Below are positions 26,445 to 34,887 of a DNA stretch of 64,000 nucleotides, in pieces. Every line of letters begins with the position of its first letter. The first letter of the stretch is position 1. The position numbers and the translations under genes were made by a program. A model generated the notes under the pieces. That model was given only the letters and a program-made list of their open reading frames with translations, was not told where the DNA came from and made no database searches. Origin of the DNA: JAFLCM01 sp046154665 (lineage in GTDB: Bacteria > Planctomycetota > Phycisphaerae > Phycisphaerales > UBA1924); assembly GCA_046154665.1 (NCBI GenBank), contig JBJXFG010000113.1, forward strand, positions 6,247 to 70,246, read 5' to 3'.

Positions 26445-26590
26445 AAGTGGTCGAGTTGTCGAGTGGCGGAGTGGCGAAGTGGCGAAGTGCAATGAAATGC
26501 AGTCGGAGGCACTTGACCACTTGACCACTTGACCACTTGACCACTTGACCACTTCCTCGAAACCCCTCCCTCACGGTCGGGGTTCTGTCG
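26445..26590. repeat. octamer arrays plus ACCCC element copy 4
   Basis: Degenerate GTGGCGAA and GTGGTCGA octamers (26445-26490) are followed by perfect CACTTGAC octamers (about 26505-26555) and the ACCCC...GGGGT unit at 26562-26590. The next gene starts at 26606. Confidence 0.9.
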
Positions 26591-26605
26591 TCTGTACCAT
26601 CCGCC

Positions 26606-27349
26606 ATGCGCTACCTCCTCACCGGCATGAACGGCACCGTGGCCCCTGCGCTCGCGCGGATGCTCCGCGCCCGCGGCGATGAGGTCATCGCGTGGGATCG
26701 GGCGGCGTATCCGACTGATACCGAGGCCGCGGTGATGGGATTCATCGGGCAAACCAGGCCGGACTGGGTGTGCCACATCGCCACCGGTGCCCCGGCGTGG
26801 GCGCAGTGGATCGCGCGGGCGTGTGCGGCCGGTGGCCCCAAGCTGCTGTGGACGAGCACCGTTTCGATCTACGCCGATGCGACGCCCGCGCCGCTGGGCG
26901 TGGAAGCTCCGGCGCTCGCCAGCGACGACTACGGCAAGTACAAGGCTGAAACCGAGCGACTGGTCCGCGAGGCGTGCCCCGGCGCGCTGGTGCCGCGGCT
27001 GGGTTGGCAAATCGGCAGCCAGCCGGGGTCGAACACGATGACGGACTTCCTGTTCCGCACGGCGAAAGAGAAGGACGGAGTGATCGAGGCGAGCGCCGCG
27101 TGGATTCCCAGCACGGCGTGGTTGGACGACACCGCCGACGCGATGCTGCGGCTGATGGACACGGGCGCGACCGGTCCGTACCAGCTTGAGGGAAACGCGG
27201 CGGGGATGACGTTCTTCGATCTCGCGACGGCGATCGCGCGCCGGTTCAATGCTGCGTGGCGGATCGTCCGCACCGAGACGCCGAGGATGGATCGGCGGAT
27301 GCACGATCCGCGGGTGACGATGGGGCAGGTGCGGGAGCGGCTCAAGTGA
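26606..27349 (+). CDS. NAD-dependent epimerase/dehydratase (extended SDR)
   Basis: A 247-residue SDR protein. The N-terminal MRYLLTGMNGTVAPALARML is a GxxGxxA nucleotide-binding turn. LLWTSTVSIYAD carries the strand and Ser before the active site, and DDYGKYKAETERLV gives the catalytic YxxxK. The closest general type is RmlD or a related sugar-nucleotide reductase, but the substrate domain is short and does not identify the substrate. It stands alone between a repeat cluster and prfB. Confidence 0.82.
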   Translation: MRYLLTGMNGTVAPALARMLRARGDEVIAWDRAAYPTDTEAAVMGFIGQTRPDWVCHIATGAPAWAQWIARACAAGGPKLLWTSTVSIYADATPAPLGVEAPALASDDYGKYKAETERLVREACPGALVPRLGWQIGSQPGSNTMTDFLFRTAKEKDGVIEASAAWIPSTAWLDDTADAMLRLMDTGATGPYQLEGNAAGMTFFDLATAIARRFNAAWRIVRTETPRMDRRMHDPRVTMGQVRERLK

Positions 27350-27378
27350 GGCGGGTTCGGTCGTGCGACTGATTTCGA

Positions 27379-27486
27379 CGTGCCACGGATGGCGGCGTCT
27401 TCGGCGACACCAGTGCCCGAGGGGCCGGACGTGCCGGCGGTTCGGCACTGATGTCGATCCGAGAGCGAATCGCCATCAGTGGCACG
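27379..27486. repeat. GTGCCAC/GTGGCAC double-hairpin element
   Basis: It begins CGTGCCAC (27379) and ends GTGGCACG (27486). The right hairpin is GGCACTGATGTCGATCC with GCGAATCGCCATCAGTGG, imperfect. The left hairpin is shorter and more decayed. It ends 37 bp before the prfB start. Confidence 0.75.
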
Positions 27487-27523
27487 CCGGACAGCGTCCG
27501 CTGTTTGGCCTACCATCGCCCCC

Positions 27524-28661
27524 ATGTATTACGAATCCCACAACGCCATTATCGCCGACCTCGAGGCGCGGATCTTGACGATCCGCGACTCTCTTTAACT
27601 ACGACAAAAAGAGACTGCAGGTCAAGGCTCTCGAAGACCAGATGAACAGCGACGGTTTCTGGGACAGGCCCGAGGCCGCCCGGCAAGTCGTCAACGAGCT
27701 CAAGGGCATCAAGGCGCAGGTCGACGCGCTCGGCGGGCTCATCACCACCTTTGAGGATGCCAAGCTCGCCTACGAGATGGCCAAGGACGCCGGCGACAAG
27801 GACCTCCTCACCGAGGCCGACGAGTCGCTGTTCAAGATCAACAAGGGGATGGAGAAGGTCGAGCTGCTCAGCCTGCTGGGCGGCAAGCACGACCACCGCA
27901 ACTGCTTCCTCACCATCTCAGCGGGCGACGGCGGCACCGAGGCCAACGACTGGTGCGAGATGCTCTTCCGCATGTATCTGCTGTGGCTCGAAAGGTCACA
28001 TCCAGAGTGGAAGGTCGAGGAGATCGAGAAGTCGTACGGCACCGAAGTGGGTCTCGATTCGGTCACGCTCCGAGTCGCCGGGCCTTACGCCTTTGGCTAC
28101 CTCAAGTGCGAGCGCGGGACGCACCGGCTGGCGCGGGTGTCGCCGTTCAACGCGCAGGGAAAGCGGCAGACGAGCTTTGCGACGGTGGACATCACGCCGG
28201 AGTTTGAAGAGTCCACGGTCGAGATTCCTGAGAAGGACCTGGAAATCACGCCGTTCGTGCGCGCCAGCGGCCCCGGCGGTCAGAACGTGAACAAGGTGGC
28301 CAGCGCCATCCGCGTGGTTCACAAGCCGACGGGTTTCATGGTGGTGAGCAGCACCTACCGCGACCAGGGGCAGAACAAGAAGCAGGCGTTGAGCATTCTG
28401 CAGGCGAAGCTCGAGCAGCTTGAGCAGGAAAGGCGTGACGCCCAGATCAAGGACGCCGCCGGCGGCGCGATTGATCGCGGCTGGGGCACGCAGATCCGCT
28501 CGTATGTGCTGTACGACTCGCGCGTGAAGGACCACCGGACGGGGCACGAGAGCGGATCGCCGGTGAACGTGCTGGCGGGTGATCTCGATGGATTCGTTGA
28601 TGCCGAGCTGAAGCGACGACGCAAGGAGCAGGCGGAGAAGGAGGGGGCGGCGAAGGCGTAA
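27524..28661 (+). CDS. prfB: peptide chain release factor 2, +1 programmed frameshift
   Basis: Release factor 2, which ends translation at UGA and UAA. The first 24 codons (27524-27595, MYYESHNAIIADLEARI onward) end at CTT followed by an in-frame TAA at 27596. A +1 shift on CTT (skipping T 27596) continues as NYDKKRLQVKALEDQ and reads to 28661, giving 378 residues. SPF, the RF2 codon-recognition tripeptide, is at about 206-208 and GGQ at 251-253 (ASGPGGQNVNKV). Both positions agree with the Escherichia coli protein within one residue. The recoding site is CUU UAA C, not the usual CUU UGA C, and I see no AGGGGG just before it. Confidence 0.95.
27593..27599 (+). promoter_or_regulatory. prfB programmed +1 frameshift site
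   Basis: CTT TAA C. The P-site codon CTT can slip by one base to TTT, and the stop is decoded by RF2 itself, so low RF2 favours the shift. The stop is TAA, which RF1 also reads. Purine-rich bases that normally pair with 16S rRNA upstream are not evident (GATCCGCGACTCT precedes the site). Confidence 0.85.
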
Positions 28662-28668
28662 GTTAGAA

Positions 28669-28696
28669 ACCCTTCCTCACGGTCGGGGTTCTGTTG
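28669..28696. repeat. ACCCC...GGGGT dispersed element, copy 5
   Basis: ACCCTTCCTCACGG then TCGGGGTTCTGTTG, eight bases after the prfB stop. Position and hairpin would suit a terminator, but the sequence is conserved across unrelated gene ends, which indicates a mobile or selected repeat. Confidence 0.75.
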
Positions 28697-28702
28697 TGGT
28701 TT

Positions 28703-29479
28703 TCAGCGCCTCCGCCGCAGTGCCACCAGTCCCGCCAGCACCATGACGCCAGTTGCTCCCGGGGCTGGTACCACGGCGAGTCCGCCCAGGAATCCGCCGA
28801 TCGAGGTGAGATCGACGGCCACCGAGGTATCGCCGAAGCTGGCGCGACCGCCGAGACGCTGATAGACGCCGCGGTTGATGCCGGCGAGGGCCAGGTTGCC
28901 GTCGGGGCCGGTGATGAACACCGCGCCGCCGGAATCGCCCGGGGTGAGGATGGCCTCGCTGGCGCCGCCGCGGCGGTCGAAACGGAAGAACAGGTGCCCG
29001 TCGCGGGCCGCGTCAAGACGGTTGGTGCCCCACACCTCGGCGCGGTCGTCGGACCAGGTGAAGCCGGAGCGCGTCGAGCTCTCGGCTGTGAGGCCGAACC
29101 CCGCAACCGTCAGCCGAGCCCCGCGCTTGAGCGAGCTGTCGGCGATCGGGTAGTAGCCCGGCAGGTCACGGTCGAGGGTGACGCGCATCAGGTCGGCGGT
29201 GTCGCTCGTGATCGTGCTGACGGCGCGGAACGATGAGCCGCCCAGCCAGAACGAGCTGCCCCGCCCGCCGCCGACGTGGGCGGCGGTGAGGATTTCGCGC
29301 GGTCCGACGGCGACCGCCGTTCCGCCGTTGAACAAGCCGACAAAGCTGATGTTGGGTCGGATGGAGGGACCGCCGTTGAGGATGAGCGCGCTCGCCGAAC
29401 CGGCCAGCGGGCCGACAAGGGCGGCGAACGAACCAAAGGCGATCACGGCCTGAACACACCGGTGGGCGCGGTGGTGCAT
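28703..29479 (-). CDS. secreted trypsin-like serine protease with C-terminal anchor
   Basis: A 258-residue exported protease. GAGGAGAG lies 8 bases before ATG 29479, and MHHRAHRCVQAVIAFGSFAA begins the signal region. The catalytic triad is visible: His in LTAAHVGG, Asp in SDTADLMRVTLD and Ser in TPGDSGGAVF. The C-terminus PAPGATGVMVLAGLVALRRR plus one more Arg is a sorting-type anchor like those at 6308 and 43047. The domain is short but complete for the chymotrypsin fold. It probably acts at the cell surface. Confidence 0.9.
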   Translation of the reverse strand: MHHRAHRCVQAVIAFGSFAALVGPLAGSASALILNGGPSIRPNISFVGLFNGGTAVAVGPREILTAAHVGGGRGSSFWLGGSSFRAVSTITSDTADLMRVTLDRDLPGYYPIADSSLKRGARLTVAGFGLTAESSTRSGFTWSDDRAEVWGTNRLDAARDGHLFFRFDRRGGASEAILTPGDSGGAVFITGPDGNLALAGINRGVYQRLGGRASFGDTSVAVDLTSIGGFLGGLAVVPAPGATGVMVLAGLVALRRRR

Positions 29480-29797
29480 GGAATCACTCTCCTCGCGGCG
29501 TGGTCCGCTGCGTCGGCGCTGTGCCGAAACGGTGGGCCCCGCCAGACAGTCTGTCATCGTCCGGTTCCGTGCCGAACTGGGGCGGCAGCATAGCCGAGCA
29601 GCGTTCGAATCAAACACCAATCTCCGAAAACCAGCCGGAGTTTCGGGGCAGTTTCCCCATACAACGGGCTGAGTTCAGCACCCAGCGTCCGAAAACGCCG
29701 CACGGGCCTTCTCCGACTGCCGACTCCCCACTCCCGACTTCCGACTCCCCACTCCCGACTCCCGACTCCCGACTCCCGACTCTGCCCCCCCGCCCCC
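29480..29797. other. 318-bp intergenic region with CCCGACT array
   Basis: No gene is supported. A CCCGACT heptamer array (with CCCCACT variants) occupies about 29717-29782 and ends just before the ATPase stop codon. The left part is unique sequence that must include the protease promoter. Confidence 0.75.
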
Positions 29798-31381
29798 TCA
29801 CGCCGGGCGAACGCCGCGGTAGACCCCTTGGATCCGTTGCACCTGCGCCTTTCGCACCATCTCGAGCATGTCCCGGCTGATCTTCCACGACGACTGCGCG
29901 GCCGCCTGCTCGTGGGTGATGTTGGCGCAGTGCTCGGCGATGCACTGGTAAAGGAACTTGAACGCGTCGCGCGGCTGGTGCATCTGGTCGAGCGCGTCGA
30001 TCACGTCCTGGCGCGTCACCGGCGCGTCGAAAAGCTCCGCGAGCGGGAAGGGTGCCGTGGCCGGAGCGAGGCAGGCCCGCAGCCGCGCGTCGCACAGGTC
30101 GTAGAGCGTCGAGCCCGTCCAACTGAGCCGCTCGACCATGTTCTGCTTGTCGAGGCGGGCCTCTTGGAAGAACGACTGGCTCTCGCGGAATAGTTCGTGC
30201 TTCAGCTCCACCGGCAGCAGCATCTTCACGCCCACGCGGTTCTGCTGGAGGAACTTGTTGTTGAGCATCGACCATACCACGGCCTTCATGCGGTCCGGGT
30301 CGCCGCTGACGGCGGTGGGCTCGTCAACGCGGTCGATGACCACGATGAGCCCGGCGTAGCCGAGCTTGTCGAGGGCGCGCACCAGCCGCGCGAACATCGC
30401 GAAGCGCGTTTCCTCCGAATCGTCCAGCGGCAGTTCGGAGGGCACGCGGATCGATGGCGGGACCATGTTCAACGCCGACGACAGCATGTCCTGCTCGTGC
30501 GGCACGGCCCGCACCTGCTTGATGATCCGCCGCGCCAGACGGCTCATCCGCCAGCGGTCGAACACCACGTGCTTGAACAGCAGCAGCAGCCACAGCACGC
30601 CCATCGCGCCCGCGGCCCACACCCACCAGCGCGGATCGACGCGGTCCTCGGGCACGAAAAAACTGCCGGCGATGACCGCGGCGAGCGGGATCCACCCCAG
30701 CACCGCCAGGGTGCGCCACAGCAGCGGGCGCCAGTTAAACGCCGCACGCAAACGCCGACGCAGCGCCGCGGTGCGCCCGGCGTCTTTCCCGGCGTCGCGG
30801 TCGTAGATCACCTGCAGCAGCGTGAGATCGATCTTGGTCTGCAGATCAAGGCGCTTGAGGGTCTGGCGGAGCTGCTTGTGTCCTTCCGCGCCGCCCGGGT
30901 CCGCCGGCGCGTCGGCGAGCAGTCGGTCGAGCAGCACCGACACGGCCGCGTGCAGCAGCGCGTCCATGTGGTCGACCAGGCGGACCTTTCTGAGCGCATC
31001 GAGCGTGGCGTCGCGCGAGGCGGCCTCGGTCTTTTCGCGGCGAAGCCGCGGTGAACGCGCCCGGACGCGCTCGAGCACGCGGTCGAGCACGGGGTTCAAG
31101 TCGTCGTAGGGCACGAGCAGCACGCGGCTGCTGGGGTTGGCGGCGTTGTGAGCCTCGACGCGGTCGCCGAGCTGCAGGCGGATGGCGGTCTTGCCGCTGC
31201 CTTTCTCGCCGAAAACGATGGAGGACGAGGGGCGTCGCAGATCGCCGACAAACTTCTCGAAGTCGGGGTGGGCGGTGGGCCCTGAGCCGAGGCGCGCGAA
31301 CACCGGGTCGTGCCGGGCCTCTTCGGCCTGGAAGGGGTTCTCGGCGATGCCCCAGTGCTGGAAAAATCCGGCGATGTTCAT
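29798..31381 (-). CDS. P-loop ATPase with two internal transmembrane segments
   Basis: A 527-residue ATPase. Walker A is GEKGSGKT at residues 58-65 and Walker B LIVVIDRVDE at about 345. WGIAENPFQAEEARHDPVFA near the N-terminus recalls ExeA- and ORC-like AAA proteins. Between the Walker motifs, at about residues 215-265, lie two hydrophobic helices (RTLAVLGWIPLAAVIAGSFF and WWVWAAGAMGVLWLLLLF). This suggests a membrane-bound NTPase with soluble parts on the cytoplasmic side. The C-terminal helical domain (DAPVTRQDVIDALDQM) fits AAA lids. I cannot assign a pathway. ATG at 31381 is followed by the conserved start MNIAGFFQHWG. Confidence 0.72.
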   Translation of the reverse strand: MNIAGFFQHWGIAENPFQAEEARHDPVFARLGSGPTAHPDFEKFVGDLRRPSSSIVFGEKGSGKTAIRLQLGDRVEAHNAANPSSRVLLVPYDDLNPVLDRVLERVRARSPRLRREKTEAASRDATLDALRKVRLVDHMDALLHAAVSVLLDRLLADAPADPGGAEGHKQLRQTLKRLDLQTKIDLTLLQVIYDRDAGKDAGRTAALRRRLRAAFNWRPLLWRTLAVLGWIPLAAVIAGSFFVPEDRVDPRWWVWAAGAMGVLWLLLLFKHVVFDRWRMSRLARRIIKQVRAVPHEQDMLSSALNMVPPSIRVPSELPLDDSEETRFAMFARLVRALDKLGYAGLIVVIDRVDEPTAVSGDPDRMKAVVWSMLNNKFLQQNRVGVKMLLPVELKHELFRESQSFFQEARLDKQNMVERLSWTGSTLYDLCDARLRACLAPATAPFPLAELFDAPVTRQDVIDALDQMHQPRDAFKFLYQCIAEHCANITHEQAAAQSSWKISRDMLEMVRKAQVQRIQGVYRGVRPA

Positions 31382-31428
31382 TCGTGGGCGATGATACGGT
31401 GGCGGGGCGGCGAGCGTGACGACGGCTT

Positions 31429-31518
31429 GTGCCACTGACCCGTCTGCGGGTCAGTGCCGACGTCCCACGATCGACCCTCAAACTCCAGAGCACTGACCCG
31501 AGGACGGATCAGTGGCAC
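31429..31518. repeat. GTGCCAC/GTGGCAC double-hairpin element
   Basis: It begins GTGCCACTGACCCG and ends CGGATCAGTGGCAC. Hairpin one is CACTGACCCG-TCTG-CGGGTCAGTG, perfect. Hairpin two is CACTGACCCG-AGGA-CGGATCAGTG, one mismatch. The linker is about 35 bp. It lies between the ATPase start and the stop of the TIM-barrel gene. Confidence 0.9.
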
Positions 31519-31539
31519 GGTCGGGGGTTCCCGGGCAGA

Positions 31540-32322
31540 TCAGTCTTCCACGCACGCCGCGCGCACCGCGGCGCGGATTGCCCGTTCCTGCCCCTCGACG
31601 GCGCGGACGTCGACGACCAGCGGCCCGCGGTAGCCCGCTGTCGAAAGCGCGACCAGATAGGCCATGACATCAAGCCGTGTGCCCAGAGCGCCGACGGCGC
31701 AGCACCCGGCGCTGTTGGCGTCGCTGAGGCGTGCCGAGGCGATGAGCGGGCCGAGCCGCGACGCCGCCGCGGCCGGGTCGGCCTTCGGGCCTTCGCTGAT
31801 GAACATCCGCGCCGGATCGAGGCCGATGAGCAGAGGCGGCTCGATCGACTCCGCCTTCGGGGCGGGCCAGCGGTGGTCGGCGAGGCGCACGCTCCGGGCC
31901 AGGGCCCGCTCGCGCAGGGCCGACAGCAGCGACGACGGCGCGTCGTCCGGCAGCGCCGTGCTGAGCACGGCGGAGGAATCTTCCGCGCCGCCCGAGAGTT
32001 CTTCGAAATCCGCCGCGAGGTCGACCGCGTCGAGCAGCGCCGCGAGCGCGCGGTCGGCGTGGGCGGGGTCGGTCAGATGCTCCGGCGGCAGCCACAGGTC
32101 GACGCCTGCGATCGACATCGATGAACGGCGCACCAGCGCCGCGATGTCACGACGCGCCGAACGACCGAGATCGCGGGGCCGGCAATCCGCGGCGGCGGCG
32201 TTCAACGTGAGGCACCGGAGCCCGCTGCTCGTGGCCCACTCGATCTGCGGGCGCAGCGAAGCGGGGAGCGGCGCACGCCACCCCGCCAGCGCGAGGGAGA
32301 GGCGGGATTTGTCGAAGAGCAT
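31540..32322 (-). CDS. putative sugar-phosphate isomerase/TIM-barrel protein
   Basis: A 260-residue protein that begins MLFDKSRLSLALAGWRAPLP. It shows the alternating strands expected of a xylose isomerase-like TIM barrel: GLRCLTLNAAA, SIAGVDLWLPPEHL, LLIGLDPARMFIS and GPLVVDVRAVEG. The Glu/Asp metal ligands of active family members are not all recognisable, so it may be inactive or have changed function. The substrate is unknown. A double-hairpin element separates it from the ATPase gene downstream on the strand. Confidence 0.55.
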   Translation of the reverse strand: MLFDKSRLSLALAGWRAPLPASLRPQIEWATSSGLRCLTLNAAAADCRPRDLGRSARRDIAALVRRSSMSIAGVDLWLPPEHLTDPAHADRALAALLDAVDLAADFEELSGGAEDSSAVLSTALPDDAPSSLLSALRERALARSVRLADHRWPAPKAESIEPPLLIGLDPARMFISEGPKADPAAAASRLGPLIASARLSDANSAGCCAVGALGTRLDVMAYLVALSTAGYRGPLVVDVRAVEGQERAIRAAVRAACVED

Positions 32323-32402
32323 GCGGTGAGTCTACTGGCAGCAGGCGGCTGGGAACCTCAGCGGGGCCTCGTCCGCCGTTGCTCGGTTGCGCTCTGAGTA
32401 TT

Positions 32403-33109
32403 CGCCCGGAGGGCGCATCGAACTATGCCAGGGGCGCGGCTCGCGCAGCGAGCAAGCCCCTGGAAGATGCTGTCTTTGCAGGCCGCCCGGAGGGCGGACG
32501 AGCCGATGCTCTCGCGATGACAAAGTCACCGCTCATCCTGAAACACCAACGCGCGATCGGCGTTCATTCCGTGCTTCTCCAAGAGCGACAAGAACTCCGA
32601 CTCGAACGAGACGCTCTCGTGGTGCTTGTTCTGGCGCTGGATGTACTTCACGACCTTTTCGGTCATCGAGTTGCTGACGCTGAACGCGCCGTACCCCGCT
32701 TGCCATGCGAAATGAGCCCGGTCCGGGAAGGTGTCGTGCACCCACTTTGACGAGCGCGATTTGACGTGCCGCACCAGGTCCGAAATGGTGAGGTCGGCCC
32801 GAACGCGCGCCAGCAGGTGGACATGATCGGCGACGCCGCCGATCTCGATCGGGGTGCATTCGAGATCGCGGATGATGCCGCCGAGGAAAGCGTGGAGGCG
32901 TGGTTCGAGTGCGGGGTCGATGAAGGGTTGCCGATGCTTGGTCGACCAGACCAGGTGGCAGTGAAGTTGAGTCCAGGCGCTGGACATGGTCGGCGGGTCC
33001 CGTGGTTCGTTCGTCCGCCCTCCGGGCGGAATGTACCATTCCAGCCTACCAGGGGCTTGCTCGCTGCGCGAGCCGCGCCCATGGCAAAGGTCGCGCGCCC
33101 TCCGGGCGG
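32403..33109. mobile_element. Y1 transposase between inverted REP-like modules
   Basis: A 707-bp unit. The left module (32403-32497) and right module (33015-33109) are inverted copies of about 95 bp. Each has a small palindrome of the GCCCTCCGGGC type at both ends and a central long hairpin; the core GGCTCGCGCAGCGAGC, AAGCCCCTGG is identical in both orientations. The modules sit 28 and 27 bp outside the transposase gene. The arrangement resembles a REP-associated tyrosine transposase (RAYT) with flanking REPs, or an IS200-like element. Confidence 0.85.
32526..32987 (-). CDS. Y1 HUH transposase (IS200/RAYT type)
   Basis: A 153-residue TnpA-like protein. WTQLHCHLVWSTKHRQP is the family N-terminus. 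The metal-binding HUH motif is HVHLL at 55-57 and the nucleophile Tyr115 is in KVVKYIQRQNKHH. VRHVKSRSSKWVHD and WQAGYGAFSVSNS are further signatures. Length is typical, and the reading frame is intact, so it may be active. The start is MSSAWTQ; upstream codons translate the flanking palindrome. It cuts single-stranded DNA at hairpins; the flanking modules are the likely substrate. Confidence 0.92.
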   Translation of the reverse strand: MSSAWTQLHCHLVWSTKHRQPFIDPALEPRLHAFLGGIIRDLECTPIEIGGVADHVHLLARVRADLTISDLVRHVKSRSSKWVHDTFPDRAHFAWQAGYGAFSVSNSMTEKVVKYIQRQNKHHESVSFESEFLSLLEKHGMNADRALVFQDER

Positions 33110-33192
33110 AGCGCTTGCGATTGCCCTGATTCCCCATTCCCCCCACCGACTCCCCGCTCCCCGCTCCCCAATCCCACTCCCCACTCCCGCCC

Positions 33193-34026
33193 TCACGCAG
33201 CGTCCTCGAGCGCCTCTTCGGCCTCCACACCCCGCGGGCCGTTCTTCCCTTTCGCCACCGGGCGCGCCGGCTCGGCGGCGGCTTCGCGGCACGCCTGCTC
33301 CAGCGCCTGGTGCAGCTTTTCGTGGTCCGTCACCGAGTGCAGCCGTTCGAACAAGTCTTCCACCCGTGCGAACACGTCAATGCCTGAATCCACTTCGGCG
33401 ATCGCGCGGTCGCCCAGCGCTTCGCTCGCCGCCTGGAACCATTCGTGGGTCACTTCGCCGTCGTCCGGAGGGGTGACGTAGGCGCGGAGCGTCACCGGGC
33501 CGATCATCACCACCGGCCAATCGCCTGGGCGGCGGTCGAGCTTCACGCTCTTCACCGCCGGCTCGCGGGCCAGCACCATCACCGGGGTCTTCCGTCGCGA
33601 CGCTCGGTCACGCAGGTCGCGTGCATCGGCACCCACCAGCGGCGGCTCGATCAGGTAGCACCCCGGATCGATCTCCTGCCCCTCGGGGATCGGCTCGCGC
33701 AGGATCACCAAGTTCCCCGTGTCCACCGCCTGCAGGCGGATCTGACGCCGGGCTTCTTGCAGCGGCATGAGGATGCGGGCCATGCGCTCGTAGTCGCCCA
33801 CGCTGTGGGCCAGTTCGAGGGCTTCCAGGCACACCGACTCGCAGTCGAAGTAGTTGGTTTCGACCAGGGCGCGCGAAGCGTTCTCCATCAACTTGTCGAT
33901 GCGGGCGGCGGCCTGGGACGGTTTGGTCATGATGGGTCGGGACGGGAGAGCGGCGTGGGCCGCGATCGATCCGGCGATGCCGTGGGGCTCATCGGGACGG
34001 AACTTCGTTGAGGTGGCGGGGGTCAT
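33193..34026 (-). CDS. conserved-looking protein of unknown function
   Basis: A 277-residue soluble protein. Residues 35-95 (IDKLMENASRALVETNYFDCES, LEALELAHSVGDYERMARIL) look like a TPR-type helical pair. A central beta-rich part has EIDPGCYLIEPPLVGADARD and WPVVMIGPVTLRAYV. A helical segment follows (EVTHEWFQAASEALGDRAIA). The C-terminus is acidic and low complexity. MTKPSQAAARIDK, 32 codons further in, is an alternative start. It is followed in the same direction after 88 bp by another unknown gene upstream (34115-34714), suggesting an operon. Confidence 0.6.
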   Translation of the reverse strand: MTPATSTKFRPDEPHGIAGSIAAHAALPSRPIMTKPSQAAARIDKLMENASRALVETNYFDCESVCLEALELAHSVGDYERMARILMPLQEARRQIRLQAVDTGNLVILREPIPEGQEIDPGCYLIEPPLVGADARDLRDRASRRKTPVMVLAREPAVKSVKLDRRPGDWPVVMIGPVTLRAYVTPPDDGEVTHEWFQAASEALGDRAIAEVDSGIDVFARVEDLFERLHSVTDHEKLHQALEQACREAAAEPARPVAKGKNGPRGVEAEEALEDAA

Positions 34027-34114
34027 GGTACGCCTCGTGGTGAGCGGGCCGACGAGCCGGCGCGCCGGACCACAGGCCCGGTCAGAGACGCCCGCGCGAA
34101 ACTGGTTATCAGAT

Positions 34115-34714
34115 TCATCGGGCCGAAGCGCCGCGCCCTGAACCGCAGCCGACCGCCATCTCGCCCAGAACATCCGCCCAACGACCGCTGAGCTCGGGTA
34201 GGTCGTAGGCCAGGGTGTCGCCCAGCGACGCCCAATCCTGCTGCTGCAACGATCGGCGGAGTTCCTGCAGGGCGGTCGAGAGAGCGGATGTGAGATCGTC
34301 GCCGACGGGGGCCCGAACGCCCAGCGTCCCGGCCAGCGACATGACCTGCTTGGCCTGGTCCCAGGCCCCGAGGATGTCGGTCAGGCCGGCCATCGCCTCG
34401 GCGGTCTTTGAAGATTGGATGAGATCGGCGGTCTCGGCCTGGCGCGGGCCCAGGTCGCGGAGCGTGTCGGCCGCGAAAAGCAGCGATTCACGCAGCAAGA
34501 GCCCCGCGTCGGCGGTTTTTACGTGCAGCTCACCGGCGAAGGGCGACCGGGTCGGCGGCTCCGATAGTTCCTCCCCCGTGACCACCCGGCCGTCGGCCAC
34601 CACTTCGATCACCAGGCGGCCCGGGGTGGCCCCGCGCACCGCTTCCAACGCCCGACCCAGCGTCAGCGGCTTGGGTTCCACCTCCAGCACACGACCATCG
34701 ATGAGCGTCTTCAT
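34115..34714 (-). CDS. protein of unknown function, paired with 33193 gene
   Basis: A 199-residue protein beginning MKTLIDGRVLEVEPKPLTLG. Residues 1-60 look like a small beta-rich module (RLVIEVVADGRVVTGEEL). The rest is mainly helical (LRESLLFAADTLRDLGPRQAE, ALSTALQELRRSLQQQDWAS). I know no family. An in-frame ATG 12 codons upstream is possible. It lies just upstream of the 33193 gene on the same strand and diverges from the aldolase gene. Confidence 0.6.
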   Translation of the reverse strand: MKTLIDGRVLEVEPKPLTLGRALEAVRGATPGRLVIEVVADGRVVTGEELSEPPTRSPFAGELHVKTADAGLLLRESLLFAADTLRDLGPRQAETADLIQSSKTAEAMAGLTDILGAWDQAKQVMSLAGTLGVRAPVGDDLTSALSTALQELRRSLQQQDWASLGDTLAYDLPELSGRWADVLGEMAVGCGSGRGASAR

Positions 34715-34829
34715 GGTCCCGATATCGTCGGCGTTTCGGCCCCCTTCCATGCACCATCATTGAAAGACGCATCCGAGTTACACTGCGGGTCATCCAAATC
34801 ACCCTCGTCCGCCGGAAGCCGACATCCCG

Positions 34830-34858
34830 ACTGCCGACTCCCCACTCCCGACTCCCGC
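34830..34858. repeat. short CCCGACT-type heptamer run
   Basis: Four heptamer-like units (CGACTGC, CGACTCC, CCACTCC and CGACTCC) immediately upstream of the aldolase gene, in place of an obvious promoter or ribosome site. Confidence 0.7.
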
Positions 34859-34887
34859 CCCAAAAACCCCGAAAGGCACCCCCACCC

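Noticed and set aside
29607..29625. TTCGAATC resembling a tRNA T-loop
   Set aside because: No acceptor stem or anticodon arm can be drawn around it.
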